64,000 nt of DNA from Siniperca chuatsi (GCF_020085105.1 NC_058052.1:22325733-22389732); one strand, 5' to 3'; numbered from the stretch's first letter, positions 33,226 to 46,369 are shown. Notes: generated by a model not told the origin, from the letters alone. Translations and numbers: made by a program.

Positions 33226-33240
33226 GGTTGCCTAGCGACC
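33226..33240 (+). promoter_or_regulatory. X-box (RFX-factor site) in the nphp1 proximal promoter
   Basis: GGTTGCCTAGCGACC differs by one base from the palindromic RFX consensus GTTGCCTAGCAAC. It lies 85-99 bp upstream of the nphp1 ATG, the usual distance for ciliary genes, which are controlled by RFX2/RFX3 and FOXJ1. NPHP1 encodes a ciliary transition-zone protein, so the site fits its gene. Function is inferred. Confidence 0.7.
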
Positions 33241-33324
33241 AGTGGAAATGTAGCGTCAGCTAGCTAGCTAGCTAGCTAGGTGATCTGCTAACACATGTAT
33301 TATGCCCCATAAAACAGCGTATAA

Positions 33325-36300
33325 ATGCCACCAAAAAGAAAAGGACCATTGCAACTTGTCCAGAGAGAAGTGGACGAAATAAAAAAACAGGTTTGTTACA
33401 GAATGGCGCTTGCTTGTCTGGTTCTCGTGGTGATGTTTAATGCTAAACTCCACCGCGGCTGAGCAAACAGTTTGGAATTGAACGTCAGACACACAGTAAG
33501 TTACTGAATAGACAGGTTTTTGCAGCGGTACCACTAACCGACCACTTTCCAACTAAAGTGATCCTAAGGCTTGAGCTATAGCAGCTCCGTATTTGGAGCA
33601 TACGTCTTGCCCAATTTTATTTATGCTTTGTGCTAACATACATGTCCGTTTGGTCGTCGTTGGCCACTTTTCAGTAACATTTTTTCCCCATTTGGTTAGC
33701 CTTTTATTCCCACACGTTTATTTCAGTAAGCAACGTAAACAAAGGCAAACGTTGAGAATGTCCTACAAGTAAGTGTTTTTTTTTTGTTAAGGAAGTGAAT
33801 ACCGACATTTCTAGAATACACTAAGAGAAGGGCCTAATGACTTGTTTAATGAAGTGGTGAGTCAAGAAGTAGGGAACATTAAAAGGCAAGATTTTAAATG
33901 AAGGTTGGCCAGCAGCATAGGATCTCTGTCGAGTTTGAACATTTTTTTCACACAACACAATGCATTCAAAGGACAGGCTCATATGCCTTTTGTTGCCAAG
34001 GAAAACATTCAGAATAAAGAACAGATTTGAGCCATGTGTGTAACAGAAGTGTATCATTAAACACAAAGTATATAAACTGTAAAACATACAGGTGCAATTC
34101 AACCTTGACTGCACATTAGTATCAACATCTTTGCTCTTCTAATCAAGGTTGACAGTCTGGTGAAGGATGTGCAGAGTCAGGATGGATCCACTGAAGAGGC
34201 ATTTCGGAGGTAAACAGCTCTGACAGAGCCACAGCAGTGCTTCCTAAAGTAGTCTTACTCACTGTAACTCCATTTAAGACTAGGACTCTCATCCAGACAA
34301 GCACTGAAACTATTGAAGGGACATGGCTTTACTCTGCTGTTATACCTATTCCTTTTTTCATCCCGTTATGATTTAGTTTATTTTAATCGTCTTACAAGTA
34401 ATGCTTTGAGGTTTGATTTTAGTCTAAATGTCCAATTCCAAACAGATGTCAAGAACTGCAGATGTCGACAGAGAAGACACTAAGGACGCTGAAGAAACTG
34501 ACCAAGGTTAGTGATGTACTGTCAATAAACTTGTGAAATATTATTTTATTATTAAATATCTTATTTGTAATAAGGGGAGTTGTACAATTATTCAGTTCAG
34601 CTCCTAGATGACCAAAATTGCAAGAAACCAATGCTATTGCTTGACCTATATCAGTTATTTGTATCCTGAAAATTTTCATTATTTTCATTATTTATTTAAT
34701 ATTATACTAATATTTTCTGACTGAAAAAATCTCTGAGGCAGCATTTCAATTATCACGGGACACCTATTACTTATTGTAAGCCAGACTAATGATTTTGTTT
34801 TATGGTTAGCAGCTAGGTGATCTGTTCAATGACAGGGAAATCTTAGTATGTAACGAATTTAATGCAGTACTGTACATTATTGATTCAATTATAGATAAAG
34901 TAAATTTTTTAAAGAAAGTCAGATATCACTGACTGGCCAATATCGGATTGCTCAATAATGTCCCAATAACATCTGTCTAAACTTACTTTATGGTAAATTT
35001 TTCTGTTCTTAAACTAGTTAAATTGACGTCATAATTTGTTGCTTAATTTTCGAGGCGGATGAGCTGGCTCCGGTGGGGAGCTATGATGAGCGGAAGCAGG
35101 AAGAGGAGAGACGACTGCAGAACATCTTGGAGCGTGTAAACACCCTCTCTCTGGAGCTTTCACCACCAGGACCCAGTACTGCTGCAGGGTCAGTGACCTG
35201 TGTTTTCACTGCAAATAGGAAAAAAAGGATATGATAGATAGATATTAAAGCAGTTGCACAGAAACATCATTTTCAAAGCATTGATTTAAATTTGTCACAT
35301 CCAGTGCATTAAAACCTTGAAGCTCAGTGTTTTTTTAGGTTGACATCACATCCAAAATTTTAAAATATCTTTTCACATTACCATGTTTTGATCCACAGGG
35401 ATGTGTCAAAGCAAGATAGTGAGGATGATGATGATGACGAAGACAGTAACGATGATGATGTTGACAGTGATGAAGATGAAAAGCGAACTGCGAAACCGAC
35501 CTCTCTGTCAGACCCTCACATCTACACAGTCCTCAGTGATTTCAAAGGAGAACAGGAGGGAGATCTGTCTGTTCAGGTGAAGTACTTCCTGTTTCAGAAA
35601 CAGCGATAAAGCACAGACAGACTACATGTCAGCAACGCAGGTGGAAAAAAAAACGTTTTGGCAAGTGAACTTTTTTTTTGTCAGGCTCTCCAACAACCTC
35701 CTCTCCCACTTTCCTCATGCTTTCTTGCATTTTTCACAATTACACAGTAGGTACAGTGAAATTTACCTGTGTGACAAATTACACTTTCAGGTCAAGTATT
35801 TTGAGTTTTAAACCCTCCGCTCAAACCCAGGCCCAGGCTCTTAGAGTGACCTCTTTTTTAAATGCTTCATGTACCTGAATACTGAAGGTGAGGAGGAAAT
35901 CTAAAGGTTTAGGAGCTGATGCATTTTTCTGGTTCCCTGTTTCTATCAAAATGTCTTCTTACCATGATTTCTAATAAACCTTTTTAAAGCTTCTCTACTA
36001 GAAACCGAGGAATATAGTCAGAAAAGAAAAAAACACTTTAAGTGTGTTGATATGACTTAAAAAGACAGTGCTTACAAAGTATTCAGTGAGAAGACCAGCG
36101 GTGGAAGAAGATATTTTACATAAGTAAAAGTAGCAATACCACAGTGTAGAAATACTCTGTTACAAGTAAGTTAAACATTTTACTTAAGTGAAATTACAGA
36201 ATTATTAGCATCAAGATGTACTTAAAGTACCAAAAGTAAAAGAAGTCATTCTAATTAATGATGCATTAATGTGTACATCATTAATGTTGCAGCTGGTAAA

Positions 36301-39300
36301 GGTGGAGCTAATTATAATTACTTTATATACTGCTGGGTTATCAACCTTCCTATCAACCTATAATAATACATCAAAGTGTTGATTATGTTTTGTATTATTA
36401 ATCTGAAAAGTAACTAGTAACGGAAGTTATAACGTAAATTCAGTGGAGTTAAAAGTACAATATTTCCATCTGAGATATAGTGGAGTAGAAGTATAAAGTT
36501 GCATACAACAGAAATACTCAAGTACAAATACCTCAAAATTGTACTTAAGTAAGTACTTGAGTAAATGTACTTAGCTACCTTACACCACTGGAGACTGCTT
36601 TAGTTTTTCCTGTTTTTTTTTCTTTCATCAGCAATGTCCACAGTCCTGCAGGTACAATGAAAGTTAAAGAAAGGCTGACAGGGAAACAGTGTGAACTCAA
36701 GTATTCCAGACAAGCTTGTCAACTACACACTTTTTATTAGTAATGCATGAATAATGTGAATTTACACGACTTGTTTGTTTCCCTGCTGTTTTCAGAGGGG
36801 GCAGGTATTGAGGATTATCAGGACGACAGCAGATGGATGGTGGCTGGCTCAGGACACTAAAGGCAACAGAGGAGTGGTTCCAAAAACCTACCTGAAGGTA
36901 CGCAACCTGCTACACATCTGCGTCACAAGTGTCCAACAGTTTGACTATTACTGTTGATTTAAAAAAGCTTTCAGCTAAAGAGCTTTAGTACAACTTATTA
37001 TAAAATGTGATTGTGGACATGTAAATACAACTTACTATGGTGTATATGTAGATGCTTTAAGCTTTTGCAGCATTTTTCCATATTTGAACCAACAACCTTT
37101 CAGTAACAAGTCTGCTACTGTAGTTCCTGTGGTATTTGTTGTCTCCTCTATTTTCTCCACACTAAACGCAATTTTGAAATGTAAGTAACCGTAGTGTGTA
37201 ACTGTAAACTGGTGAAATGTGGAATCTTTGGCAGTTAAAACCGCTCAATTTTCAGATTGGCTCTGGTGTTGATGATGATGATGAAGATGATGAAGATGAC
37301 GAAGATGACAGCGGCGATGAAAAGGACGACGATGATGAAAATGAGGAGGAGAAGGAAGAGCAAGATGGTGAAGAACTGACTGATGACAGAGAGAAACAGA
37401 GGTTCTACATTTTAAGCTACTTTTTGTAGATTGAGTGTTGTCAGGTGTTCTGGCTACTAAAATGGGATCAGAGACAGCTCTATCTACGTGACTAACACTC
37501 ATTAATTATCAATCAATATAATTCCTCTGTTCTTCAACAGCGGCACTTCACATTCCAACTGGTGTACTGTCAGAAAGGCGTTGACTGAGGTAAATATCTA
37601 CAAATTCTACAAACTACTGCTACTGGAACTGATGCTACTGTTAATTTTACTATCAACAAATATTAAAACTACAAATTGTAATTGTATATACAATTTGTGG
37701 TTTTCACTGTGTGTGTCTATTACAGATTGATGCAACAGATGTGCTCTCTGCCATGGGAGCTATACCTTCAGGATTCAGACCATCAACTCTCAATAAACTG
37801 CTGGTGGAGGAAGGTCATTATACATTCTCTAACAAGCACACACAGAGAGTCCCAGAGTCTAAGTGACGTCTTCATATCACTTGTTTTGTCCGACCAACAG
37901 TTAAAATCTAAAAATCATAGATGACAAAGGACAGAAGCAAATCTTCAAATTTGAGCAGCTGGAACCAGAAGATGTTTAGCATTTTTGTTGACTGAAATGT
38001 TTGCTTTGGTAATGTCTAGGCGTTTGAAAAATAACAAGAACACTTTACATTAGAATCAAATCCAATGCTAAGTGCACTGTCCCTGCAACAAATAGTGCCT
38101 TTATGGATTGAATTCTATTTTACAGCGATTCTGGTATTTTCTCAACCCCATGCGTGTTGCATTTCATTAGCTATATTAGTGATATTACTATATATTTGTT
38201 TTTAAAACCAATCAAAGAGCAACAGTCATGCAGGGAGAAGCAGAGGTAGAAGAGACCATTTGGGTGAAAACAACTACCAGTGGTGCCAGTCACTATTAGT
38301 ACAATTACTTCTTTAACTAAGAAATACCTTTATGATTAAAAGGCAAAGCAGTAACTTTGTGTTTTTTTTTCTAGGTGTAACATACAGAGGAAGTCACTAT
38401 ATTCAGCCTGAGCTCAGCCAATCACAACTCTCCTTTAGTGACCTCTTCCTGGACCCAGACACTGGCAGGGTGAGACAGTCCCTCTGTGTGTGTGTGTGTG
38501 TGTGTGTTATTCAGTGTATCTGGTGCATAATAATGAATAAAGATGATGTTTTCAGATTTCTCAAACTGCAACGCATCGAGTCATGAACGTGCTTTCTTGA
38601 CAAAAACAGTTCATATTTTTGTCAACTTGTCAGTCTCCTGTTCTGTCTTGTAGGTCCGTGCTCGGCAGGTCAGGTCTTGTGTTTGTTTCACTTTATGGAG
38701 CTGCAGGATGATTCCTACTCCTGGGGTTGGAGTTCAGGTGCTCAGCAGACACATCCGCCTCTGTGCCTTTGATGGAACTCAGGTGGGGTATTTCTGTTGT
38801 ATATTAAGCTTTTTGCCATACTATACTTCGATACCCATCTCAAGTCTCTGCAGTGTGAAAAGAATTTAATAAATACTGTTGATTTATTAATTATTAGCTA
38901 AAATTAGCCTACAAAATCCCTTCGCAAACCACCAGCATTAGATGTATAGTTGTATACACATTTCTCTCATTGATTTGTTAGCAAACGTCGTGTATGAGTC
39001 CCTTTTGGTTTGTTAGCTTATTCAACTGTCGCATGCCATATCTTTTTCATTTATGACACAAATATGAAATTATAACATTTTTATTCAGACTAGACTTTCT
39101 TACTTTTCACTCTCTTTTTCTATTCCAGACTTCTTTTAAATGAGCTGTACTTGTGTTTCAGGTGTTGAGTAACATCCACACAGTGAGGGCAACGTACAAC
39201 TTCAAGAGCCCCAAGACCTGGAGCTTCTCTCCAAGGGTATGTTTACAGCATTATGAATGTTTTTCTTCTTGCACTCAAACTCTGATGGTCGTTACTGAGA

Positions 39301-42300
39301 TGGAATGCTAGAATTTGCCAGAGTTGGCATCTGAAAAGCTCAAAACAAAACCTTAATATTCAACTTATGCTTAAGGCTGAACATAAATCTGTTTGCTCCA
39401 GATGACAGGTATCTTACCCACCCTGCTAGATGGAGAATGTTTCCTACGCTGCAACTCTGCATCTCCTGACCTCGGCATCCTCTTTGAACTGGGAGTCACT
39501 TTTATACGGAACGTAAGGACAAACACACACATGTGATAGTGATGAGATTACGTCAGTGCAGATAAGACACATAGAATCACACAGAAAATGGAAAACCACC
39601 GTTGAGACCTTTTCTGTTGTCATGGAAGACAAAAAAAGTGTACAATTCCTAATAAAACAGAGAGTTTTTAGGAAGTAGCTGTGTCTGATCTTCTGTGTGT
39701 GTCTTAGTCCACAGGTGAGAGAGGAGACCTGAGCTGTGGCTGGGCTTTCCTCAAACTGACCGATGACACTGGAAATCCACTCCCCAACAGGTACAAACAT
39801 ACAAACACACACACCCAAACACATACAAAAATATCAGTGCATACAGCACACATAGTATTATAGCCATAAAAATGCCAAAGACACCATTTTGTACATGTAC
39901 AGCTGCATAGATACTCTCAATATATACATATTCATACACACAAACACAGTCTTATACTGTAAATAGACATACACATAGTTAGATCAACACAAAAATACAC
40001 ATAAATATGAAATCACACAAACTCACATTCTTATTTTCAGTCATCCATTCTTTTCTATATACATGTTCAGTTTGAAAGAATGAATGGATAACTGTATGAC
40101 TGCATGAGCGATGTGTATAAAATAGGGATGGACTTCAATAATTCTGCCCTTAATACTTTAAAATCTAATCTAATCTAACCTGTGTAGGACCTATGAGCTG
40201 CCAGTGAACGGTGGCACTCCTTACGAGAAGGATGTTGCGGTGGAGGCATCAGTCACTAGAGGATGTAAGAAGCAGCAGTCAGAAAGTCCAGTCAGGAAGT
40301 TTCTTCACAGAACGATTCAACAATCAGATGTGTAACAAAGTGCTTAAATGAAAGCACACGACACAAATTAAATTTAATGGGTCTTTTTTTAGTATTTGTT
40401 GGAATGAGATAATGAGCAGATTTGAAACTTTCTCAGCACATAAAAAAGTTTTGTAAACTTTACAATAGGATGTAAAATGTCTCCTCTCCTCTCCTCTTCC
40501 TCTCCTCTCAGCTCCAGCTGGTGTTTTCCAGCAGATGCTTCAGGCCAGGCGGCAGCCAAAACTGATCGTAAAGTTGAAATCAGCCAACAGCCGGACCAGA
40601 ACGCAACTCAGGTGGGAGGATCAGCAAGAAAAAACTAGCACAGAGCTTGAACACGTGATGGATTATGTGATTTAATTCAGTAACAAATCACTATATTTAT
40701 TTGGGTCTCCAAATAAATCTAGTGCTGATTTATTGTTACTGAATTCATGGCTCACCTCAGCCAAATACATGTGTGTGCATATGCACTATACTTTATACGT
40801 TAGTGACAAGTGTGTTTTCCTCTTCAGTCTCCTTCCAGACACTCTGCTGCACTGTCTGAGCTGCGTCCACCTGCTGGCTTTACACAGGCAGCTGCTAGCT
40901 GACACACTACTGATGGACAGGCCTACCATGCAGAATGCAGGTAATATACACCTACAATGCCTCTTATCCAAATTGCAGATATTCATAGTTCTTAGAAATA
41001 ACTCGGTTTAAATAAAAAATGTCTCTGTTTCAGATCTGATATGTAGTCCTATTCTTTCTACCTTCCCTGTGCTGTTGGACCAGCCAGACGTGCTGGATGC
41101 TCTCAGGGTCAGTAGGGAGTGCATCATGGTCTTTCAAATGGGATTAATTGCAAGATCACAGAAATATATAATTATATATAATTCTGTAATTTTTTGCTGT
41201 ATCAGCTCATAATATCCAGTGCGTTTTGATCAGTATGGGTTTTACTGTTGAATTATACCTGTTGAAAGGTCATTTTTTTGTTTTGATATTTTAAACACCA
41301 AAAATGTATTCACCATTACTGATACCAAAAAGTATTCTGCATTTCCTCTAGAAACTCATCCTTGGCAGAATTAAGAAACTTTTGAAACAGCGTCTAGACT
41401 AGACTTAGAAATTCTTCTAGGGTTAAGAGCTCCTTAAGCAGTGTGACCCATCTCATCTGTTTAATAGCAAGAACATCCCTAATACATCACTGCTTTTATA
41501 TGATTGGATTTACAAAACATCACTCAATAATTGTGCAAAATTTAAAATAAATGTAACTGGTGTTTTCTTTCAGAGTGCCTGGCTGGATGCTGAAACCAAC
41601 ATGAGCAGAGCGCAAAAGGTGTGTGTATGTTTTAATGTTCTTGTATCCCGATGTTAACCTGAATGCCTTATATCCCAATGTTCTTATTCCACGATGGGAA
41701 CCTGAAAGCCACAACCCATGGGGACTTGTGTCACTGTGGGAGCAGAAATTGAGGTCCCCATGGGTAGAGACTGCTTTTTGAGGGTTAAGACTTGGTTTTA
41801 GGGTACAGGTTACAATTAGGTTAAGGTAAGGAGCTAGAGAAAGCATTATGTGAGTGACTGTCCTCCACAGGGATAGTGAAAAACGTGTGTGTGTGTGTGT
41901 AATACCAGTGCAGACCTGTAGAGGGTGCTGTATGATCAACCTGGTGGCTTTGCTCTACCTAGAAGTTCAAACATGTTTGTGTGTGCATCCAGTACATATT
42001 GTCACAGCGGACTGTTCCTTCTTCCTTGTGTGTTTTGCAGAGAAACTTGTTCTATGTAAAACAGGAATTTGTTAAAGTCTACATGTCATCCGTCTATTTC
42101 CTCCTCCACTCGCCCTCACTGCCCTGTCATCGCTGGGCGGACCCGCCCTCAGAGGAGCAGCGGGCCAGAGTCATCTACGCCACCCTGGATTCTCTCAAAC
42201 ACACCCAGCACACCACCGGCCAATCTGGAGGCCCAGAGGTCTTTGTCGACCCCATGCATCAGCATCTTGCCTTTGATGTCACAGAGTTGACCTTTGACCT

Positions 42301-42319
42301 CCTCCGTGTGGCACGGTAA
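33325..42319 (+). CDS. nphp1: Nephrocystin-1 (20 coding exons)
   Basis: Scaffold of the ciliary transition zone and of cell junctions; loss in humans causes juvenile nephronophthisis. Exons: 33325-33390, 34148-34209, 34446-34506, 35055-35188, 35399-35576, 36796-36897, 37256-37401, 37541-37589, 37726-37813, 38375-38469, 38654-38782, 39162-39236, 39402-39512, 39708-39790, 40188-40264, 40512-40611, 40828-40940, 41034-41107, 41574-41618, 42041-42319. All junctions are GT-AG and in phase, giving 688 residues (human about 730). Domains: N-terminal coiled coil (1-105); acidic region (about 108-130); SH3 (about 145-201, with [15 protein letters not shown] and GVVPKTYL); second acidic region (about 204-245); then the nephrocystin homology region with [14 protein letters not shown] and [21 protein letters not shown] sits directly before the ATG in frame. 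The exon number equals the human gene. The human GGTPYEKG motif appears as GGTPYEKD. Confidence 0.96.
36096..36590. mobile_element. Non-autonomous DNA transposon in nphp1 intron 5
   Basis: 495 bp with inverted ends: CAGCGGTGGAAGAAG at the left, and the right end reads CAGTGGTGTAAGGTAG in reverse complement. The inside has the tell-tale AAGTAAAAGTAGCAATACCA and GTACTTAAAGTACCAAAAGT. This is one of the commonest short repeats in percomorph fish (recalled). No coding capacity. Confidence 0.75.
37865..38020. mobile_element. Fragment of the GCTGCAACTAA MITE family in nphp1 intron 9
   Basis: Contains GTGACGTCTTCATATCACTT, GTCCGACCAACAGTTAAAAT and GAGCAGCTGGAACCAGAAGA, internal blocks of the family. 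Termini are absent. Confidence 0.55.
38485..38506. repeat. (TG)11 just after the nphp1 exon 10 donor
   Basis: Eleven TG units begin 15 nt downstream of the donor at 38470. Short microsatellite in the sense orientation. Confidence 0.9.
41690..41903. mobile_element. Dispersed teleost repeat ending in (GT)n, nphp1 intron 19
   Basis: Has GAGGTCCCCATGGGTAGAGA, GAGGGTTAAGACTTGGTTTT, AAGGAGCTAGAGAAAGCATT and a GTGTGTGTGT tail. I recognise this order from a very common teleost repeat. The classification is unknown to me. Confidence 0.55.
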
Positions 42320-42472
42320 CAGTAACATTACATCACTCAGAGGGAAGGTACAATTTGAAGTTGATTATGTTTTTTTAATGTAAAAAATGTAAGTGTATTG
42401 TAGACATAAGTTTGGTTTATTAAAAAGATTAACACCTTAAATGTGCCGTAAATACATTTTGGAACATTTAAA

Positions 42473-42478
42473 AATAAA
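42473..42478 (+). terminator. Candidate polyadenylation signal of nphp1
   Basis: AATAAA about 155 nt after the nphp1 stop codon, the first such signal downstream. The repeat element at 42485 starts only 7 bp later. Use is not proven. Confidence 0.45.
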
Positions 42479-42484
42479 TGTAAA

Positions 42485-42999
42485 CTTAAAGGATAAGTCT
42501 GGTGATATTCTATATTTTGTTATTGTCAATAATACCCATGAAAAGACAAAAAACAAAAATGTTTTAGTCCATTTCTCAATCACAAAGCCCATTGTTGCCC
42601 ATTGAATTTTAAAAATTTTCCAAAATATCTAGACACTGGGTTGTTAGCAAACATTACTCAAATAGGAGTAAATACTGTATTTGTTGGGGACTATTTTCAG
42701 CTGTGGATTAATACACATTTGGTGTTCTAGTTTACAGCAGCAGGACCCTGTATGTGGGATTGACTAAAGAATAAACTACAGTACCCGTGTTTATTGTAAT
42801 GAAGGAACATGTCACCGAGTGCAACAGTGTGGCTCACAGATGTTTTTTAAATCTGGACAATTTTTGGACAACAATGGAGGTCTATGGCACAGAGGAATGA
42901 ATTATATCAGGCTTTGGATACAGTACTGGATGAATACTTAGTTTTGGCCTTTTGTTGGGTTTTTTTGACAACAGCAATAATATAGATTTATCCTTTAAG
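42485..42999. mobile_element. Non-autonomous DNA element with 14-bp inverted ends
   Basis: Left end CTTAAAGGATAAGT; right end ATTTATCCTTTAAG, whose reverse complement is CTTAAAGGATAAAT. About 515 bp, with no convincing ORF inside. The flanks (TGTAAA before, TAAATG after) might include a short target duplication. Confidence 0.65.
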
Positions 43000-44089
43000 T
43001 AAATGTGGGAGACCATAACCGCCAACAGACTCCTTGCCTCTACTCTGCATTGTAACAGAAAATTAAGTGGTCTCATTTTTGAGAAATACTAACACATACA
43101 TAACATACAGCACTTACACAATTACATCTTTGTTTACCTTGTGATTACATGAGATACTGATTATGGCTATTGAGCCTGTTAATTGCGAAGGTGTGAAATA
43201 AAATGTTAAGCAAATGTGGACACTGCTAACATTATTCTCTTATCAAAGATCCCTCTTTAATCGAATCATGGAGTTCACTCTGCTCTTCTTAAAGTACAGT
43301 AACTAAAACAGGTTACAGTAATAAGGGAGGAAACCTTTATGAGACCAAAACAGATTTCTGTAATAATAGAGCCAATAGTGACATTATTAACATATTTTGA
43401 TACTGCTATTTATTGCCAAATTGTGTTGTATTTTTTAATAAACATTATTAAAATTGTTGTTTATTTGTTACAGACTTGTTTTCATGTACCAAGCTCTTTT
43501 TTCAACACTGTCATCTGAAAGGTCACTGAGCTGCTCCATTCATCTCCACCCATTAGTTCAACATTAGTCATGTATGTGTGTGTCTTTGTGTGTGTGTGTG
43601 TAGTGTAGAGTTACAGGACATAAGAGCTGTGTTCAGTCAATAATTAGTTTGCTGTCATCTTTTTTTTAGCCTGGTATAAAAGAACAAGAGCAGTGAGTGG
43701 TTGGATCAGTCTGTACGCACACAGGCTCACACTATCCATCAGTTGTGGTTTCACATAAGGTAACATTTATTATTAGGATGAAATAACAATGACAACATTT
43801 GTGATATACGTCGTGTCTGTTAGCATTACATTCATAGAAATTAGAATCAAACAACCAAAATCTTTGAAAAGGCATGCAGGTTACTTAATCCTTCATTCCG
43901 CAACTTCTCGCTTTTACTGTTTTGGTTTTGATACGGATTAAACAAAACTGAAATAACATGTTAATTAGTGAGTAGAGGTGCTGGTGGGCAGGTTTCAGGT
44001 AGACCCAGGCTAGTTGTTTTCCCCTATTCCAGTCTGCAGATAGGCTAACTGCCATCAGTCCAAAGAAACTAACTAATCATTCACACACA

Positions 44090-44205
44090 CTGAAGGCACA
44101 GCCCTCGGGAGCAATTTGGGGTTCATTGTCTTGCCCAAGGTCACTTTGATCAAACTGCCGACCTTCCGATTGGTGGATGACCCGTTCTACCACATATGTG
44201 GACCC
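44090..44205 (-). mobile_element. tRNA-derived SINE, minus orientation
   Basis: On the minus strand it reads GTGGTAGAACGGGTCATCCA (A-box region), then AATCGGAAGGTCGGCAGTTT followed by GATCAAAG (B-box region), then GACCTTGGGCAAGACAATGA. This order of tRNA promoter boxes followed by a CTTGGGCAAGACA body is a common teleost SINE design. Diverged and presumably inactive. Confidence 0.65.
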
Positions 44206-44914
44206 ACTGACAGCATTCATTGCCAAAGTTTCTTACCATCACCCTAAAATTAACCTCTAACTGTCAAACGGCCTCTTGCGTAACTGAGGACTGACTAAAA
44301 TGCCCCTAAAAAGATCTCCATATCCCGTCTTCCTAAGTGTGCACAAACACATTGGGCCTTTCTTTGGTACAGTGTTAGCTTGTGAATAATGCATACCCTG
44401 TATTTCCACATTCCAGCACTGTTGCCATGGTGATGGTGCCCGTGGTAACCAGAGAGTGTAGTTTTGAAAAAACTAGGTAACCATTAGTGTGATAGTAATA
44501 GAATATCTAAAGGCAGCAATAAACAAAAGGGATAAAAACTCTGAGCGACTCAGGCAGGACAGAAGTTGCCAGTAGAATTATGTCACTGTTGTTTTAATCA
44601 CATAGAAACATGTTGACACAGAACCATGGAATTGATTTGTTTGTTGTCTGTTGATTAAAGCATTGTCCACCTACTGTGCTTTGCTTTCTTCTTCGTTTCT
44701 CATCACACCTAAAAGATTATTTAGTTCTGATTATTATTCTATAGTTACAGTTTTCAGCTAAGTCTTGAAACACTAAAACAATAGCAATAAGCGTGACATA
44801 ATTTTCTATGATCTTAAATTAAAACAAAAGATGCAATAATTTTTTTAAACCAAATTCTGACAAGAAATTGAACAGCAGATAAGGCTTTATCGATACATTG
44901 ATACAGTACTACAT

Positions 44915-45300
44915 AAAACATATGACAAAGGCGCTGATAGTGTTGCTGATCAAAATCAGCAACTGATGCTTCCTTTTAAGACTCTGAAAACAGCTGCCTG
45001 CTACCCAGTTGGCGGCCATAAAACCAAAACAATAAGCTGAAAGACACGAAAACGCTCTGTAGTGGTGAGGTGAACTGTAGAGTTGGTGATATTTCTCTGT
45101 GGCTACACCTCTACAAGTGACCCCTTTCACATTGCATGTCATTTAATACATTGTTAATTTAAATATACTTTATTGATCCCAGAGGGGAAAATCTTTTGTT
45201 ACAGCAGCTCATTATCACGTCAGTGCACACAGGAATAGAAGTACTAAGCAAAAAATATAATACAGGTCAAATATTTTTAGTGCAGCTTTAAAGACACTCT
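44915..45300 (-). mobile_element. Dispersed repeat, same family, interrupted copy
   Basis: Contains AAAACCAAAACAATAAGCTG and ends TTAGTGCAGCTTTAAAG at about 45277-45293, like the copy at 60560-61010. A retroelement tail (about 45160-45265) appears to be inserted between. Confidence 0.55.
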
Positions 45301-45495
45301 AAAGTCGATCTCCATCGGTTCAGAATTAGCATTTGTGTTTGTCATCCTCCTGGGAGGTCAGGTTCAGCTACAGAGCAGATCCCCTGGATCTATCTGGAAT
45401 TCAGCAGAGCAGACGCTTGCGAACAAAAGGGCTTGAACCTGGTTCCTCAAGTTGAAGTGCAGTTTGTCCGACCATCATGCCGCCCTGCTCATCTC
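45160..45495. mobile_element. Retroelement fragments (LINE/SINE tail and a second tRNA-like piece)
   Basis: ATACTTTATTGATCCCAGAG followed by GGGAAAATC (45166-45195) is a characteristic teleost retroelement end. At 45420-45495 the minus strand reads GGGCGGCATGATGGTCGGAC and later GGTTCAAGCCC, a good B box, suggesting a tRNA-derived SINE. The region between is unassigned. Confidence 0.5.
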
Positions 45496-45564
45496 AAAGT
45501 CAGAGTTCACAGCGCAGTGGAATGAGGTCCTGAGATATTACATTTTTTTCCCCATTTTCTTTTT

Positions 45565-45572
<8 letters not shown>

Positions 45573-45599
<27 letters not shown>
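45573..45599. repeat. A27 homopolymer
   Basis: 27 consecutive A bases. Could be a retroposon tail, but no clear element precedes it on this strand. Confidence 0.9.
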
Positions 45600-46369
45600 G
45601 TGGTTTTGTCATTCAGGATACAAAACACAATGCATTCTTTATCATTGTTTGTGCATGTGTGTTACAGTGTGTACATAACTATACTGACTAATTGCCATTG
45701 TATTTTGATAGAGCTGGTAGGGGTTCCCATAGAAGTGTGTGTGTGTGTGGAGGGTTATGGCCTGTAACCAGATCCATAGTGGAGGAGCAGGTCCAAGGTG
45801 TGTCTCTCAATACTGGCCAAACAACTTGTTGGCTGCCTGGCGAATGTAACCCTGTTTCTGTGTAAGTCTGGTGGGTTAAGACAAGCCTGAGATAGTGTCA
45901 TATTTCATTATATGAGAAGATAACCTAAATTAAACATCCCATGGATGAATTACAAGCTCTATGAATTGTCATAGAATATGAACTGAAAATTGACCTCTTT
46001 CTGTGAGATGTTTGGGAAGATGAAGATTGGATGACTGTCTGGTTGGTGGGAGTGAATCTGAATTAGTGTAAAAATGAGGACTGAATGATCTGGAAGATTC
46101 CCCCTCTTGAATTGTATATAAAGCAGTTGTAAAACATTGATATAGAATTTAAGAAGCTCCGATTTCTAAAATAGAGTGGCCGATGGGGTGCAAGGATTTG
46201 AACAGGTTGCGATTAAAAGCATAATTTTATGAAGGGGCATAGAAAATGTACTCGCCCATACCATATTACAGTGCAAAAGGCTTTCAGTTGAAAGCTGCTC
46301 TTATCAGTATTTTTATATTAACAATGGATCAAACAACTATGTAAAATGTGAAAAGGGTTGCTTGAAGTG

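Larger units (their letters stand above)
31428..33324. other. Divergent intergenic region between the SDR gene and nphp1
   Basis: About 1.9 kb that must hold the promoters of both genes. It contains a large imperfect inverted repeat (arms about 32200-32335 and 32885-33030), a GAA tract, an X-box and a short (TAGC)n run (33258-33279). No coding sequence was recognised. No TATA box is obvious for either gene. Confidence 0.7.

Noticed and set aside
32944-33267. 107-codon ORF with a poly-Glu stretch
   Set aside because: The Glu run is the (GAA)34 tract in the nphp1 promoter; the rest comes from the inverted-repeat arm.
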